Part shown: one piece after another, positions 42,947-51,035 of the stretch
How the letters are laid out: the number at the start of each line of letters is the position of its first letter
How positions within the stretch are numbered: position 1 is the stretch's first letter
Assembly (NCBI GenBank): GCA_046346665.1
Contig: JAXMHQ010000002.1
Location: 1 to 64,000, forward strand
Direction: 5' to 3'
DNA: 64,000 nucleotides
From: JAXMHQ01 sp046346665
GTDB lineage: Bacteria; Verrucomicrobiota; Verrucomicrobiia; Limisphaerales; JAXMHQ01
Position numbers and translations under genes: made by a program
The notes under the pieces: model-generated
Seen by the model: the letters and a program-made list of their open reading frames with translations, nothing else
Told to the model about the DNA's origin: nothing
Databases searched by the model: none

Positions 42947-44794
42947 CTACTGAGCGTGAACCCGGTAATAGCGGGCCGCTGTTCCTGACTGCAAGGGCTC
43001 CTTCACTACCGAAGGCGCACCATCGACGACGACATTCGTGGCAACCGGCGACCAATGTGCCAGGTCTGCCGAAGCTTCCGTCACAACCCGCTGGCCGAGG
43101 GCGGCGACCACTTCGAAATAGAACTCGTGGCTGGACGTCAGACTGCAATCAGCCACATCGGGAACACCGGTCGATATCTGGAACAAGGATCGTCCCAGGA
43201 ACGCTTCCCATCGCCCGTCCTGCCAGAAAGGAATCAGCCCGCCGCTGGCATTGTATGCCCCGATGTCATAAGGAGGCCACGTGCCTTTGCTTAGACACAA
43301 CCGGGAAGTCGGGCTGCTGAATATCACCTGGCCGTTGGGCGCCAGGCCCAGCAGATGGCTGGCTGTTCCCCAATAACTGAGTTGCGTCGCCACACCGTCC
43401 GGGGAGCGCCGCCACACCTGCATGACCCCTGCGCTGTTCGCTTCGTACGCGAGCCACCCGTTGCTGATCAGGAAATTGGTCCCGATTTTAGATGCTTCCG
43501 CCGCCTTGATGTCCACCGTGCCGGCGCGCAGCATCAACGCCTGGCTGGAGGGGAGCGTCTTGATGTAGCCGATGTTCGTTCCATCGATTTTGGGATAACT
43601 CAGCGCGTTGGTGGAATCCGTGATGATTACCTGGCTAACCCCGCCGCGATACCGAAAGATGCTGCCTCCCGGTTGAGGCGCATACACCAGGTCACCGTTC
43701 GGCGCTATATCGAAGTGAACTGCGGTGCTTTCCGGGAAGGGTCCGAGATGAATCACGTTCGTGGTTTCCAGGTCAACCCAGTCCAATCCTCCCCACGCCG
43801 CATATCTTCCTGCAGCCTTCAGCTCCAGGTGGGCGGGTTGCCAACTTGTAAGGTACGAAAGTTCGGTTCCTACGCCGTCATGCGCCAATTCAATCGCGTA
43901 AGCATGGACATCATTATGCCAGTTTGTGCCATGAAGTTGAAACACCGCCCCGGTTGGAGCCAGGAATGCGCTCACGAGGTCCTTGCCAGCATGCCCATAC
44001 ACCAGCGATTCAGTCCCGTCGGTCCGGCTCCTCAGCCGGAGATTCCCCGCATCCTCGAAAAGCAGACGGTCGCTGGAAGCAGCGTAGAGGATCCCCTGGC
44101 TTACGTGGTCGATTTCCACAAGGTTGGTGCTCGACTGAACATAAACCTGCCGATATGCCCTGGAACCCAGGTGGATCGAATCGATCGCTTGAAAACCGAG
44201 GGTGACTAACTGTGAGTCGTTGGAACTGAGGGACAGATCCCCACTCACAGCATTTGAGCCCGAGAGCAGGGTTGGTCCCACATCCACCAAATTGTCGGGA
44301 TACCAGGGAACCGTAAATACAGTCAAAGTGCATCCCGCCGGGTCCTCGGTGGCGGTGCTCGCTTCGACATGCACCACCGGCCTGACAACGATTCCATTGG
44401 TCCATTCGTTGACGGCGATTTGCGGGGGCCGGGCGACCATCACGCGTTGCTGGACCTGCTGGGCGGTGCCGAACACATCCGTGGCTGTCACGGTTAGAAT
44501 GTTGGTTCCGCGGGGAATACCGACGAGCGACAGGTCATTGGTCCATCCAGCTATCCACGTGTAGGTTTTGTCACGGTACGCGGCGGTCGTATACACCAGG
44601 GATACGGAGCGGTCGGCCAGGGTGGCTTGAATCCCTTGCAGGCTGTAGGTGGAGTAGCCAGTCTCGACCACATGGACGTTGTCGCCCACAATGGCATTGG
44701 CACCCGGTTCCATCAAAAACATCGTTATGTCATCCGCCCGGACAGAGCGCAGAGACACCACGGCACCGAGAAGTCCGATGATCAGAGGTTTCAT
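42947..44794 (-). CDS. Secreted beta-propeller-like protein of unknown function
   Basis: A 615-residue exported protein with signal peptide MKPLIIGLLGAVVSLRSVRA. The N-terminal part (about 25-120) looks Ig-like (GTNILTVTATDVFGTAQQVQ). Residues about 225-540 contain repeated strand patterns such as HLELKAAGRYAAWGG, VHFDIAPNGDLVYAPQPGG, FLISNGWLAYEANSAGVMQV and LLGLAPNGQVIFSS, resembling TolB/PD40-type propellers. The C-terminus (GQRVVTEASADLAHWSPVAT...ARYYRVHAQ) is the module shared by secreted proteins in this region. I recognise no catalytic residues. It is probably a surface or binding protein. Confidence 0.75.
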   Translation of the reverse strand: MKPLIIGLLGAVVSLRSVRADDITMFLMEPGANAIVGDNVHVVETGYSTYSLQGIQATLADRSVSLVYTTAAYRDKTYTWIAGWTNDLSLVGIPRGTNILTVTATDVFGTAQQVQQRVMVARPPQIAVNEWTNGIVVRPVVHVEASTATEDPAGCTLTVFTVPWYPDNLVDVGPTLLSGSNAVSGDLSLSSNDSQLVTLGFQAIDSIHLGSRAYRQVYVQSSTNLVEIDHVSQGILYAASSDRLLFEDAGNLRLRSRTDGTESLVYGHAGKDLVSAFLAPTGAVFQLHGTNWHNDVHAYAIELAHDGVGTELSYLTSWQPAHLELKAAGRYAAWGGLDWVDLETTNVIHLGPFPESTAVHFDIAPNGDLVYAPQPGGSIFRYRGGVSQVIITDSTNALSYPKIDGTNIGYIKTLPSSQALMLRAGTVDIKAAEASKIGTNFLISNGWLAYEANSAGVMQVWRRSPDGVATQLSYWGTASHLLGLAPNGQVIFSSPTSRLCLSKGTWPPYDIGAYNASGGLIPFWQDGRWEAFLGRSLFQISTGVPDVADCSLTSSHEFYFEVVAALGQRVVTEASADLAHWSPVATNVVVDGAPSVVKEPLQSGTAARYYRVHAQ

Positions 44795-44993
44795 TTAATG
44801 AGCGCTGGATTGCATCCTTCCTATAATAATGCCCGAACTGCCAACAAAACCACTTGTAAGTTAGGCTATCCCGTAACAAAGTCAATCTGAGAGACGATGT
44901 GATTAGCTGCGTTGATCACCGGGCAAAGAGCCACATATTTCGACTACACCACGCACAGAGCCGAGCCGGCCCGGGGTTCTTTGTGACAATAAC

Positions 44994-46628
44994 TCAGGGG
45001 AGAATTCCGCGATAGAACCGGCTGCCGGTGCTCGCAGGCACAGTGTTCGTGTAACTCCAGCGATCTGCGGCCAGAACATTGGTCGCCACTGGCAGCCAGC
45101 TCAGCAGGTCGGCCGAAGTCTGAATCACGACGGTTTGACCCGCGAGCCCGGTGACGCCGACGATCGCCTGGGCGGGTGTGGGCATGGCAATGTCCAGGAC
45201 CGGGGGTTGTCGCGAGGAGAGCACTTGAACCGGCTGGGAAGCGTAAGTGTAACGTGTCTTGCCGTTGGCGGTGATTTTCGCGAAGAACACGTGGCTGCCC
45301 GGCGCACTGTTGCTTGCGGCAAGCAGCACGTTCGTCGTGAGAAAGCTGGCATAGGTCGACGCCCCCGTGCCCGCCACGTCGAACTGCGCGACCACGGTTT
45401 GGTTGGTGTTGATCGGATTTAAATCGTCGTCCAGGCAAAGCGTGATCGATGCGAACTGCGTGGCCGGCTGCGCCCATTGGAAATAAATCTCCAGCGGGGT
45501 GCTCTGCCCCTGGACCACCCCGTTTGTGGCCAGGCGATCCAATCGAATGACGTTCGGCCAATTCCCATTGTCAGCGTCAAGAGCGGTGCGATTGTTGGCC
45601 ACGCCGGCCCCAAAATCCCACCACTGGTTGTAGCCGTCATGGATGGCCGAGTGGCCGACACCCAGCGGCCGATCCGCGCTCAACCGGTCGCCTCCGCCAA
45701 TCGAGCTGTAATAAAAACCGGCGACAGAGCCCTGGTCCTCATACCCGTTCCACCAGGTGCTTCGCATCGAAGAATCGACCGAAATGGTATAACCGCCTTC
45801 CAGGTAGGAGGCCGGCGTGTTCAAGTCCACCGTGCCAAAATACCAAAGGTGAACATTGGAATGGGCGGGCGCCGAGCTTTCGGACGACGTGTAACCCCCG
45901 CTCAGGGACGTCAACTGCCGGACGTAGGCGCCGGCGACAGATTCGCCGTGCACGAGGAAATTCATGTTCTGATAATAATTATCATGGTACAGCACATTTT
46001 GATACGTGTGCACCGGCGCATCGACCGCGGAGTATAAGATCCGGTCCAGGTTGAAACCGTCGTTGTTCAACGGGTGTGGATCCAGCGTGGTGAGATGATT
46101 GATCCAAAGGCCGTTGGTGCCCAGCAAATGGCTGAGCTCGGAAATCAGGGATCCTCCGCGGCTGTGTCCGATCATATGTATCGGAAGCTCCGCCAGGGCG
46201 TGCCCGTTGAGATCTGGAATGAAGTTGGTGCTCAGAAGCGCGGGAGCCACGGCCGCGGCGACCTGGTAGGTGTTGTAGGAATTGCCGTCCGCCAGGAGGC
46301 CCCAGTCCAGTTCCACGATGATTTCATCGGAATTCCCGTCCCCCGGCGGATTGCCGCTCAAGCGCTCGGACGCCAGGTAGTAATGGCCATCGGCGGAATT
46401 AAAGTAAAAATACATCCGGTAAACCGCGAAGTTTTCGCCCTGGACCCGGTAATAATTCGTGATTTGACCCGCCATGCCGGCGACCCATCCGTCCGCGTTA
46501 TCATTGAGTCCGTGGGTAATGAGCGTCACCCCGGCCCCGAAACAGTTCGCGGCGCACACCGCGATGGGCAGGAGAAGAGCGACGAACAGGTGTTCCCTCA
46601 AACTCCGGCGCGTTGGTCCAAGATTCAT
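44994..46628 (-). CDS. Secreted alpha/beta-hydrolase, lipase-like
   Basis: A 544-residue secreted enzyme; the ATG at 46628 is used because the longer frame begins with TTG. The signal peptide ends near CAANCFGAG. The oxyanion region ITHGLNDNADGW and nucleophile elbow IHMIGHSRGGSLI (Ser156) mark an alpha/beta-hydrolase fold; Asp183 in TTLDPHPLN and a later His (GVGHSAIHDGYNQ) could complete the triad. About residues 345-480 are beta-rich, and the end carries GQTVVIQTSADLLSWLPVAT...SRFYRGILP, the shared C-terminal module. The likely activity is on ester bonds of lipids or acetylated polysaccharides. It stands alone, 200 bases upstream of the propeller-like gene on the same strand. Confidence 0.8.
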   Translation of the reverse strand: MNLGPTRRSLREHLFVALLLPIAVCAANCFGAGVTLITHGLNDNADGWVAGMAGQITNYYRVQGENFAVYRMYFYFNSADGHYYLASERLSGNPPGDGNSDEIIVELDWGLLADGNSYNTYQVAAAVAPALLSTNFIPDLNGHALAELPIHMIGHSRGGSLISELSHLLGTNGLWINHLTTLDPHPLNNDGFNLDRILYSAVDAPVHTYQNVLYHDNYYQNMNFLVHGESVAGAYVRQLTSLSGGYTSSESSAPAHSNVHLWYFGTVDLNTPASYLEGGYTISVDSSMRSTWWNGYEDQGSVAGFYYSSIGGGDRLSADRPLGVGHSAIHDGYNQWWDFGAGVANNRTALDADNGNWPNVIRLDRLATNGVVQGQSTPLEIYFQWAQPATQFASITLCLDDDLNPINTNQTVVAQFDVAGTGASTYASFLTTNVLLAASNSAPGSHVFFAKITANGKTRYTYASQPVQVLSSRQPPVLDIAMPTPAQAIVGVTGLAGQTVVIQTSADLLSWLPVATNVLAADRWSYTNTVPASTGSRFYRGILP

Positions 46629-47205
46629 AATATGGGAGATCAATCAGGCGTTCCACTGGGACTTGGAATAGCCTATCACACCTCAGCGATGGAGTCTGCA
46701 TGATCCTGGATCTGAATCCCAACGATCCGGCCCGACCACATCCTGTTAACCGTGAATAGACGCGAACAATTCGGTAATGTCTTAATTTGCAGTTTGGGAG
46801 GGGTCTGCCGTGGTAGGGCTGCGCTCCGCGCGGCCGGCGCCGCGGAGCGGCGCCCTACCAAACCGTCTTTCACCTCTTGTTCTGAGATCAGCCCTGGACG
46901 GAAATGGACCAAAAACAGGCAGGCGGTATCAGATTGCGGTATCAGATGTGCATTATTGTTGTTTATCCGAGGCATTATTTACATTAGCCTTGCAACGCTG
47001 TCAGAAGGGGATTATGACCGTAACAGAGGGTTGGAAGGACAATCATACGGAATTGAATATCTCAAGAGGATGGAACAACTCGGCTGTTTCGAGTTGCTGT
47101 CCACAATAACATAGGCAATCGCATAGCACGGCTTGAACAAGCGTTTCGGGCTGACTTGGCCTGGTGGGTAGTGTGAAGAACTGGAAAGTGGGAGAAGCTG
47201 GAATT
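46629..47205. other. 577-base gap with one large hairpin, otherwise no gene seen
   Basis: The gap lies between divergent genes. It holds a large inverted repeat at 46812-46859 (described separately) and a tandem 13-bp duplication, GCGGTATCAGATT/GCGGTATCAGATG, near 46923-46948. Base composition from about 46860 is visibly less GC-rich than the rest of the window. Open frames here (for example 46752-47114) have no recognisable domain, start inside the repeat region and look accidental. Confidence 0.6.
46812..46859. repeat. Hairpin repeat GGTAGGGC...GCCCTACC
   Basis: The 19-base arms, 46812-46830 (GGTAGGGCTGCGCTCCGCG) and 46841-46859, match at 17 positions round a 10-base loop, CGGCCGGCGC. The arm begins GGTAGGG, similar to the hairpin at 8961 (GTAGGGACGGCG), so it may belong to the same broad group of dispersed repeats. 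Confidence 0.7.
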
Positions 47206-48471
47206 ATGACAACAGATCAGCGCGGGTCGATAGGTTGTTTTTGGTGTCATATTGCATTGGCGGGAATCCTACTATTTAGCCCTGCGAATGGACACTCTCA
47301 GTCAAACACCGGGGACTACGATGGCGATGGCCTGCGTAATATCGAGGAATATGGATTCGGATCTGATCCAAACACCATTTCGTTCGACGTGAATTTCACA
47401 AATCTGTATGTCAACATGGATACAGTCTATGGCACGTTCACAATCTTTGGCGGCGTGCCACGGAACATGGCTGTTTTGGTGGGGACGACAAATTTCCAGG
47501 ATGCCGTCTGGATGCCATATGCCCCAACAATTCCAGTGAATCTGGGCTCAACAGATGGCACTTGGACGGTTTGGATTGGATTGAAGGGCAGCTCGCCGGA
47601 TTCCACCGTGGCATGGCAAGGGGTGGATTTGACCCGCGAGGTAAGCGGCCCGGTGATCGTCATCACGAACCCGGCACCCGGCACGCTATCGCAGCCAATG
47701 ATCCAATTGCAGGGTTACAGCCTGAAGCCTCTGAGGAGCCTCATGTTTGACCTGACAAATCAGTCTGGGAGCTTGAGAGCGGACAACATGGGCGGAGTTG
47801 TCGACCAGTGGTTTGACCGAACCCTCTTTGATTTCACGACGAACTGGTTTATGTGCAGCGACATTTCGTTATCAAATGGAGTGAATACGGTAATCCTTCG
47901 GGCCACAGATCTGGCGGGAAACACCTCAACGAACGTGTTCACTTACAATCTAGACTACTCCATCGACACCAATCCTCCAGTCATGTCCAAAGTGTGGCCG
48001 CCAGATGGGAGCCAGGTCTGCGGCGACACTTTCACCATGGATGGATATCTGGACGACGCCACCGCAAGCCTGTCGGCTTACATAGTGGATGCGGGTGGCG
48101 GAACGAATCTCGTTGCCACCTTGGTGCAGTGGACTGGCAGATTCTGGGTGAAGGATATTCCGTTACCGAGCGGAACGAATGTTGTCACATTGATAGCGAC
48201 CGACGCTGCAGGCAATACCAGCAGCACAAACGTAACTGTTATCAAAGGCACTCTGACGCTATTGATGTCTTCGTATACGGGGGATCTCTGGGATCCAACG
48301 GTGACCGTATATGGAACTGTTAGCGATTCGACTTATGCGGTGTGGGTCAATGGGGTGAAGGCGACCGTGCAAACGAGCGGCTCCTGGGTGGCGGTTGGCG
48401 TGCCGGTCCCCGACGGTGGAACAGCAACTTTTGAGATGGTGGCGTATGCGCCTGGCGAACCCCAACCATAG
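47206..48471 (+). CDS. Secreted Ig-like repeat protein with Ca-binding-type loop, possibly truncated
   Basis: A 421-residue protein from the ATG at 47206 (an in-frame GTG at 47164 is less likely). The signal segment is CHIALAGILLFSPANGHSQS, followed directly by DYDGDGLRNIEEYGFGSDPN, a thrombospondin type-3/dockerin-like calcium loop. The rest is a series of Ig-like domains (GTNVVTLIATDAAGNTSSTN). The protein stops after a partial repeat, VPDGGTATFEMVAYAPGEPQP, and lacks the C-terminal module found on neighbouring secreted proteins, so the 3' end may be lost or frameshifted. Its lower GC content and rarer codons set it apart from nearby genes and suggest transfer. Confidence 0.65.
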   Translation: MTTDQRGSIGCFWCHIALAGILLFSPANGHSQSNTGDYDGDGLRNIEEYGFGSDPNTISFDVNFTNLYVNMDTVYGTFTIFGGVPRNMAVLVGTTNFQDAVWMPYAPTIPVNLGSTDGTWTVWIGLKGSSPDSTVAWQGVDLTREVSGPVIVITNPAPGTLSQPMIQLQGYSLKPLRSLMFDLTNQSGSLRADNMGGVVDQWFDRTLFDFTTNWFMCSDISLSNGVNTVILRATDLAGNTSTNVFTYNLDYSIDTNPPVMSKVWPPDGSQVCGDTFTMDGYLDDATASLSAYIVDAGGGTNLVATLVQWTGRFWVKDIPLPSGTNVVTLIATDAAGNTSSTNVTVIKGTLTLLMSSYTGDLWDPTVTVYGTVSDSTYAVWVNGVKATVQTSGSWVAVGVPVPDGGTATFEMVAYAPGEPQP

Positions 48472-48589
48472 ACATTTACATAACCCGCAATCAATACGTC
48501 TGCTCAATTAGGATTCTGAGACTTTTGGAAGTGACCATTTCCAACAATTACAATATACTGGCTTCAGCGGAGAGATAGAATCTGCGCAA

Positions 48590-48665
48590 GCCCCTATAGC
48601 TCAAATGGATAGAGCAGCGGTTTCCTAAACCGTGGATTCCCGTTCAATTCGGGATGGGGGTACCA
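48590..48665 (+). tRNA. tRNA-Arg (anticodon CCT)
   Basis: The 76 bases fold into a cloverleaf. The acceptor GCCCCTA pairs with TGGGGGT (with G-U pairs), the D-arm is GCTC...GAGC, and the anticodon arm GCGGT-TTCCTAA-ACCGT gives anticodon CCT. The T-arm is TCCCG-TTCAATT-CGGGA, and CCA is encoded at the 3' end. The tRNA reads AGG codons. It precedes trpF by about 135 bases. Confidence 0.93.
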
Positions 48666-48667
48666 CT

Positions 48668-48775
48668 CTGAAAGGCTGAAGGAGGAAGGCAGAAGGTCGA
48701 AGTCTGGATGGGACAGCCTTCGGCCACGGTTTTCTGTATTCTACATTCTGCCTTCTGCATTTCCTTCTCGGGCCG
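48668..48775. repeat. AAGGCAGAAGG / TTCTGCCTTCTGC inverted intergenic repeat
   Basis: Directly after the tRNA, purine-rich GAAGGAGGAAGGCAGAAGG (from about 48675) faces TTCTACATTCTGCCTTCTGC and CATTTCCTTC (to about 48772) on the other side of a 50-base spacer. A related TTCTGCATTCTGCCTTCC block occurs at 59378-59407. It lies just upstream of trpF and fills the tRNA-trpF gap. Confidence 0.6.
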
Positions 48776-48800
48776 TTCCGTGCCATGGTGTGCGCGCACC

Positions 48801-49424
48801 ATGAGTGTGAAGGTCAAAATCTGCGGGCTGACTTCGGTCGATGACGCCCTGGCCGCCGCCGCGGCCGGAGCGGACATGATCGGGCTGATGTTTCATCCAG
48901 CTAGCCCGCGCTTCGTCCAGCCACAGACCGCCACTTCGATCGCAGCCGCGCTGCCGCCGTACGTGGCGAAGGTCGGCGTGTTCGTGAATGCGCCCGAGAA
49001 ATTTGTCCGGGAACGGATCGCGGATTGCGGATTGAACCTGCTCCAGTTTCACGGCGATGAAACGCCGGAATATTGCCTGCGGTTTGGAATCATGACCGTG
49101 AAGGCATTCCGGATCCGAAACGCCGCGTCGCTGGAGGCGCTCGACCATTACCCGACCGACGCGTGGTTACTGGACGCCTACACGCCGGGGAAGGAAGGCG
49201 GGACCGGGGAGACGTTTGACTGGGAATTGGCAAAGCAAGCGAATCAAAAAGGGCGCCCGATCTTTCTGGCCGGCGGACTGACGCCCGCCAACGTGGCCCG
49301 GGCGGTCGCGCAGGTGCAACCGTTCGCCGTCGACGTCTCCAGCGGCGTGGAATCCAGTCCCGGCAAAAAGAATCCGGAACTCGTGGCGGCATTCATTCGA
49401 GCGGCGAAGGGGACCGGAGTTTGA
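48801..49424 (+). CDS. trpF: Phosphoribosylanthranilate isomerase
   Basis: A 207-residue TrpF, which converts phosphoribosylanthranilate to CdRP in tryptophan synthesis (a cytoplasmic (beta/alpha)8 barrel). The general-base Cys8 is in KVKICGLTS, the phosphate-binding motifs are FLAGGLTPANV and VDVSSGVES, and LLQFHGDE is conserved. The ATG at 48801 starts the barrel; longer frames run back into the repeat. trpB lies 1.6 kb downstream on the same strand, separated by an insertion element, so these genes were probably adjacent before. Confidence 0.96.
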   Translation: MSVKVKICGLTSVDDALAAAAAGADMIGLMFHPASPRFVQPQTATSIAAALPPYVAKVGVFVNAPEKFVRERIADCGLNLLQFHGDETPEYCLRFGIMTVKAFRIRNAASLEALDHYPTDAWLLDAYTPGKEGGTGETFDWELAKQANQKGRPIFLAGGLTPANVARAVAQVQPFAVDVSSGVESSPGKKNPELVAAFIRAAKGTGV

Positions 49425-49665
49425 CGCGAATTGACGTGAATTTTCGCTAATTGTTTCGAACGGTGGGGCGAGACTCCGTCGAGCCCTCGAAAGGACTGGG
49501 GTGGAGGAGTGGTGGAGTCGTGGAGTCCTGGAAACTCGTTTGCGGTTGTCCCTTCAGCACTCCACAACTCCATGACTCCAACGCTCCGATGGAAGCCAGG
49601 GCTCGACGGAGTCTCGCCCCACCGTCGGGATTTGATGAATTAGCAAAGATTCGCGCCAATTCGCG
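49425..49665. repeat. Long nested palindrome directly after trpF
   Basis: The outer arms, 49425-49451 and 49639-49665, match at 23 of 27 positions (CGCGAATTGACGTGAA type). Inside them are perfect 27-bp arms, 49461-49487 (begins CGGTGGGGCGAGACTCCGTC) and 49598-49624. Inside those again are GTGGAGTCGTGGAGTCC-type repeats and their complements (CACTCCACAACTCCATGACT). The structure begins at the first base after the trpF stop codon. A related GGAGT/ACTCC block occurs at 52248-52315. The element could form a very long cruciform or a strong RNA hairpin. Confidence 0.85.
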
Positions 49666-49707
49666 CCTGCCGGGCGTAGCTTCAGCGAAGACCGGTCAAA
49701 ACCTTCC

Positions 49708-49738
49708 ATCCGTGTTTATCCGTGTTCATCCGTGGTTA
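49708..49738. repeat. Three 10-bp tandem repeats ATCCGTGTTY
   Basis: ATCCGTGTTT, ATCCGTGTTC and ATCCGTGGTT follow each other without a gap, just upstream of the insertion element. Similar short phrases are widespread in intergenic DNA of this phylum as far as I recall; no function is known to me. Confidence 0.6.
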
Positions 49739-49757
49739 CGATGTTCTGTGCCGGCCG

Positions 49758-50976
49758 CAGGGCTCACGCATTAAAATCTAAGCCCAGGAGATGGAGCAAA
49801 TATCGGTTGTCCCAGCCAGCGGCCTTCATTCGGCCCTTCAAACTGCGCTTTTTCTTCTGCGTATCGGTTTTGATGAGATTCAGCGCCCAACGGCGCAATG
49901 TCGCTAGGTTCTCGGACGCGTAGCCGCTGCGCGCCCGGCTTTGGTCTTCGTTAAAATTGACGTCCAAAACCCAGTGCAACTGGTTCTCGATGCTCCAATG
50001 GCTGCGGATGGCACGGGCGAACCGATTCACGTCCAGACTCAAGCTGCTCAGATAATAGCGCCGCTCCACCGCTACGCTGCCCCCAATCTCGCGCACTGCT
50101 TCGACCACACCCACGCTCTGTAAACCCTCCCAAGCCTCTCGATCCTCAAACCAATCAAGCCGGCCGCTTTGCCAATAACGCCGCACCTCCAGGCGCCCGT
50201 GCCCTTTGTCCACGACTTCCGCGTAAGCCAGTTCCTTGGCCTGGCGGCTGATAGCGTCATCCAAATAGCTTTTGACCTCTTGGTGCGTCTGCCCCTGGTT
50301 GCCTTTGAGCGCCAAAACGTAATCGGCATCGGCTTCTTTGATTTCCTTGGCTATCTCTTTTTGGCAGCCCATCGCATCCAGCGTCACAATGCATCCGCTC
50401 AGTTCCAAGGCTCGCAACAGCTTGGGCACCGCCCGAATCTCGTTGCTCTTGTCATCGACCGAGTTGACCCAACGCCAGACCGTTGTCTGCCGCCCAAGCA
50501 CTGATCACCACTTTGGGGCAATCCCCTTGTTGATCGCCCGCCTCAGTGCTTTGCCATCCAGCGCTACGATCTCCTGCGCCACGGCTTCGCTCGCAGACTC
50601 TGCGTCCAGCGCATGAAGCACTCCAGAAACTTCTCCGGATCCATCGCCGCAAACACCCGGTTGAACGTATCGTGACTGGGAATGCCGTGGCGCAGCTCCA
50701 GAAAGCTCTCGAACCACTCCGACTTTGCTTCCCCAAAAACCTCCATGTCCTCAAAACTATCGGCCCCACACAGCAGCGCGCGTGATGGCAATACTCAGCA
50801 CGTCAGGTAACGCGTGCAGTTTGCGCCGATCCATTCGCGGGTCCGGCACTTCTTTCAGAATCGTGATCAAACTCAACTTTGGATGCTTTTGCATCCCGCC
50901 TCATGTACGCATTGTATTTACAAAGTACAGACAAAAATCGTCCCTCCTTCAAAAATCTTTTAATGCGTGAGCCCTG
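49758..50976 (-). mobile_element. ISAs1-like insertion sequence with intact ends and 10-bp target duplication
   Basis: Perfect 19-bp terminal inverted repeats, CAGGGCTCACGCATTAAAA (49758-49776) and its complement (50958-50976), bound a 1219-bp element. The direct repeat GTGCCGGCCG flanks it on both sides (49748-49757 and 50977-50986), the target site duplication made at insertion. The transposase inside (minus strand) is ISAs1-like but broken by several frameshifts. The intact ends show that decay affected the coding region while leaving the termini, so the element could still be mobilised in trans. Confidence 0.92.
49764..50894 (-). pseudogene. ISAs1-family transposase, frameshifted
   Basis: Read across frames, the protein begins at 50894 (MQKHPKLSLITILKEVPDPR), continues as LLCGADSFEDMEVFGEAKSE, then EIVALDGKALRRAINKG (DDE_Tnp_1-associated and first catalytic Asp region), then PKVVISAWAADNGL. 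The C-terminal 240 residues form one uninterrupted frame (NEIRAVPKLLRALELSGCIV, TLDAMGCQKEIAKEI, RSHWSIENQLHWVLDV). At least four frame changes are needed, near 50770, 50600, 50520 and 50480, so no full-length product is made. The conserved catalytic parts are still recognisable, so the decay is fairly recent. Confidence 0.9.
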
Positions 50977-51035
50977 GTGCCGGCCGCGCCTGGTCTTGCG
51001 CGCGGGGCGGCTTTGGGCGAGATTGAGCGCCGCTT

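Noticed and set aside
46752..47114. 120-residue open frame in the low-GC gap
   Set aside because: It begins next to a hairpin repeat, encodes the repeat itself and has no recognisable domain or ribosome site.
49425..49757. CRISPR array in the repeat-rich trpF-trpB gap
   Set aside because: Repeats are inverted and nested rather than evenly spaced direct repeats, and there are no cas genes in the window.
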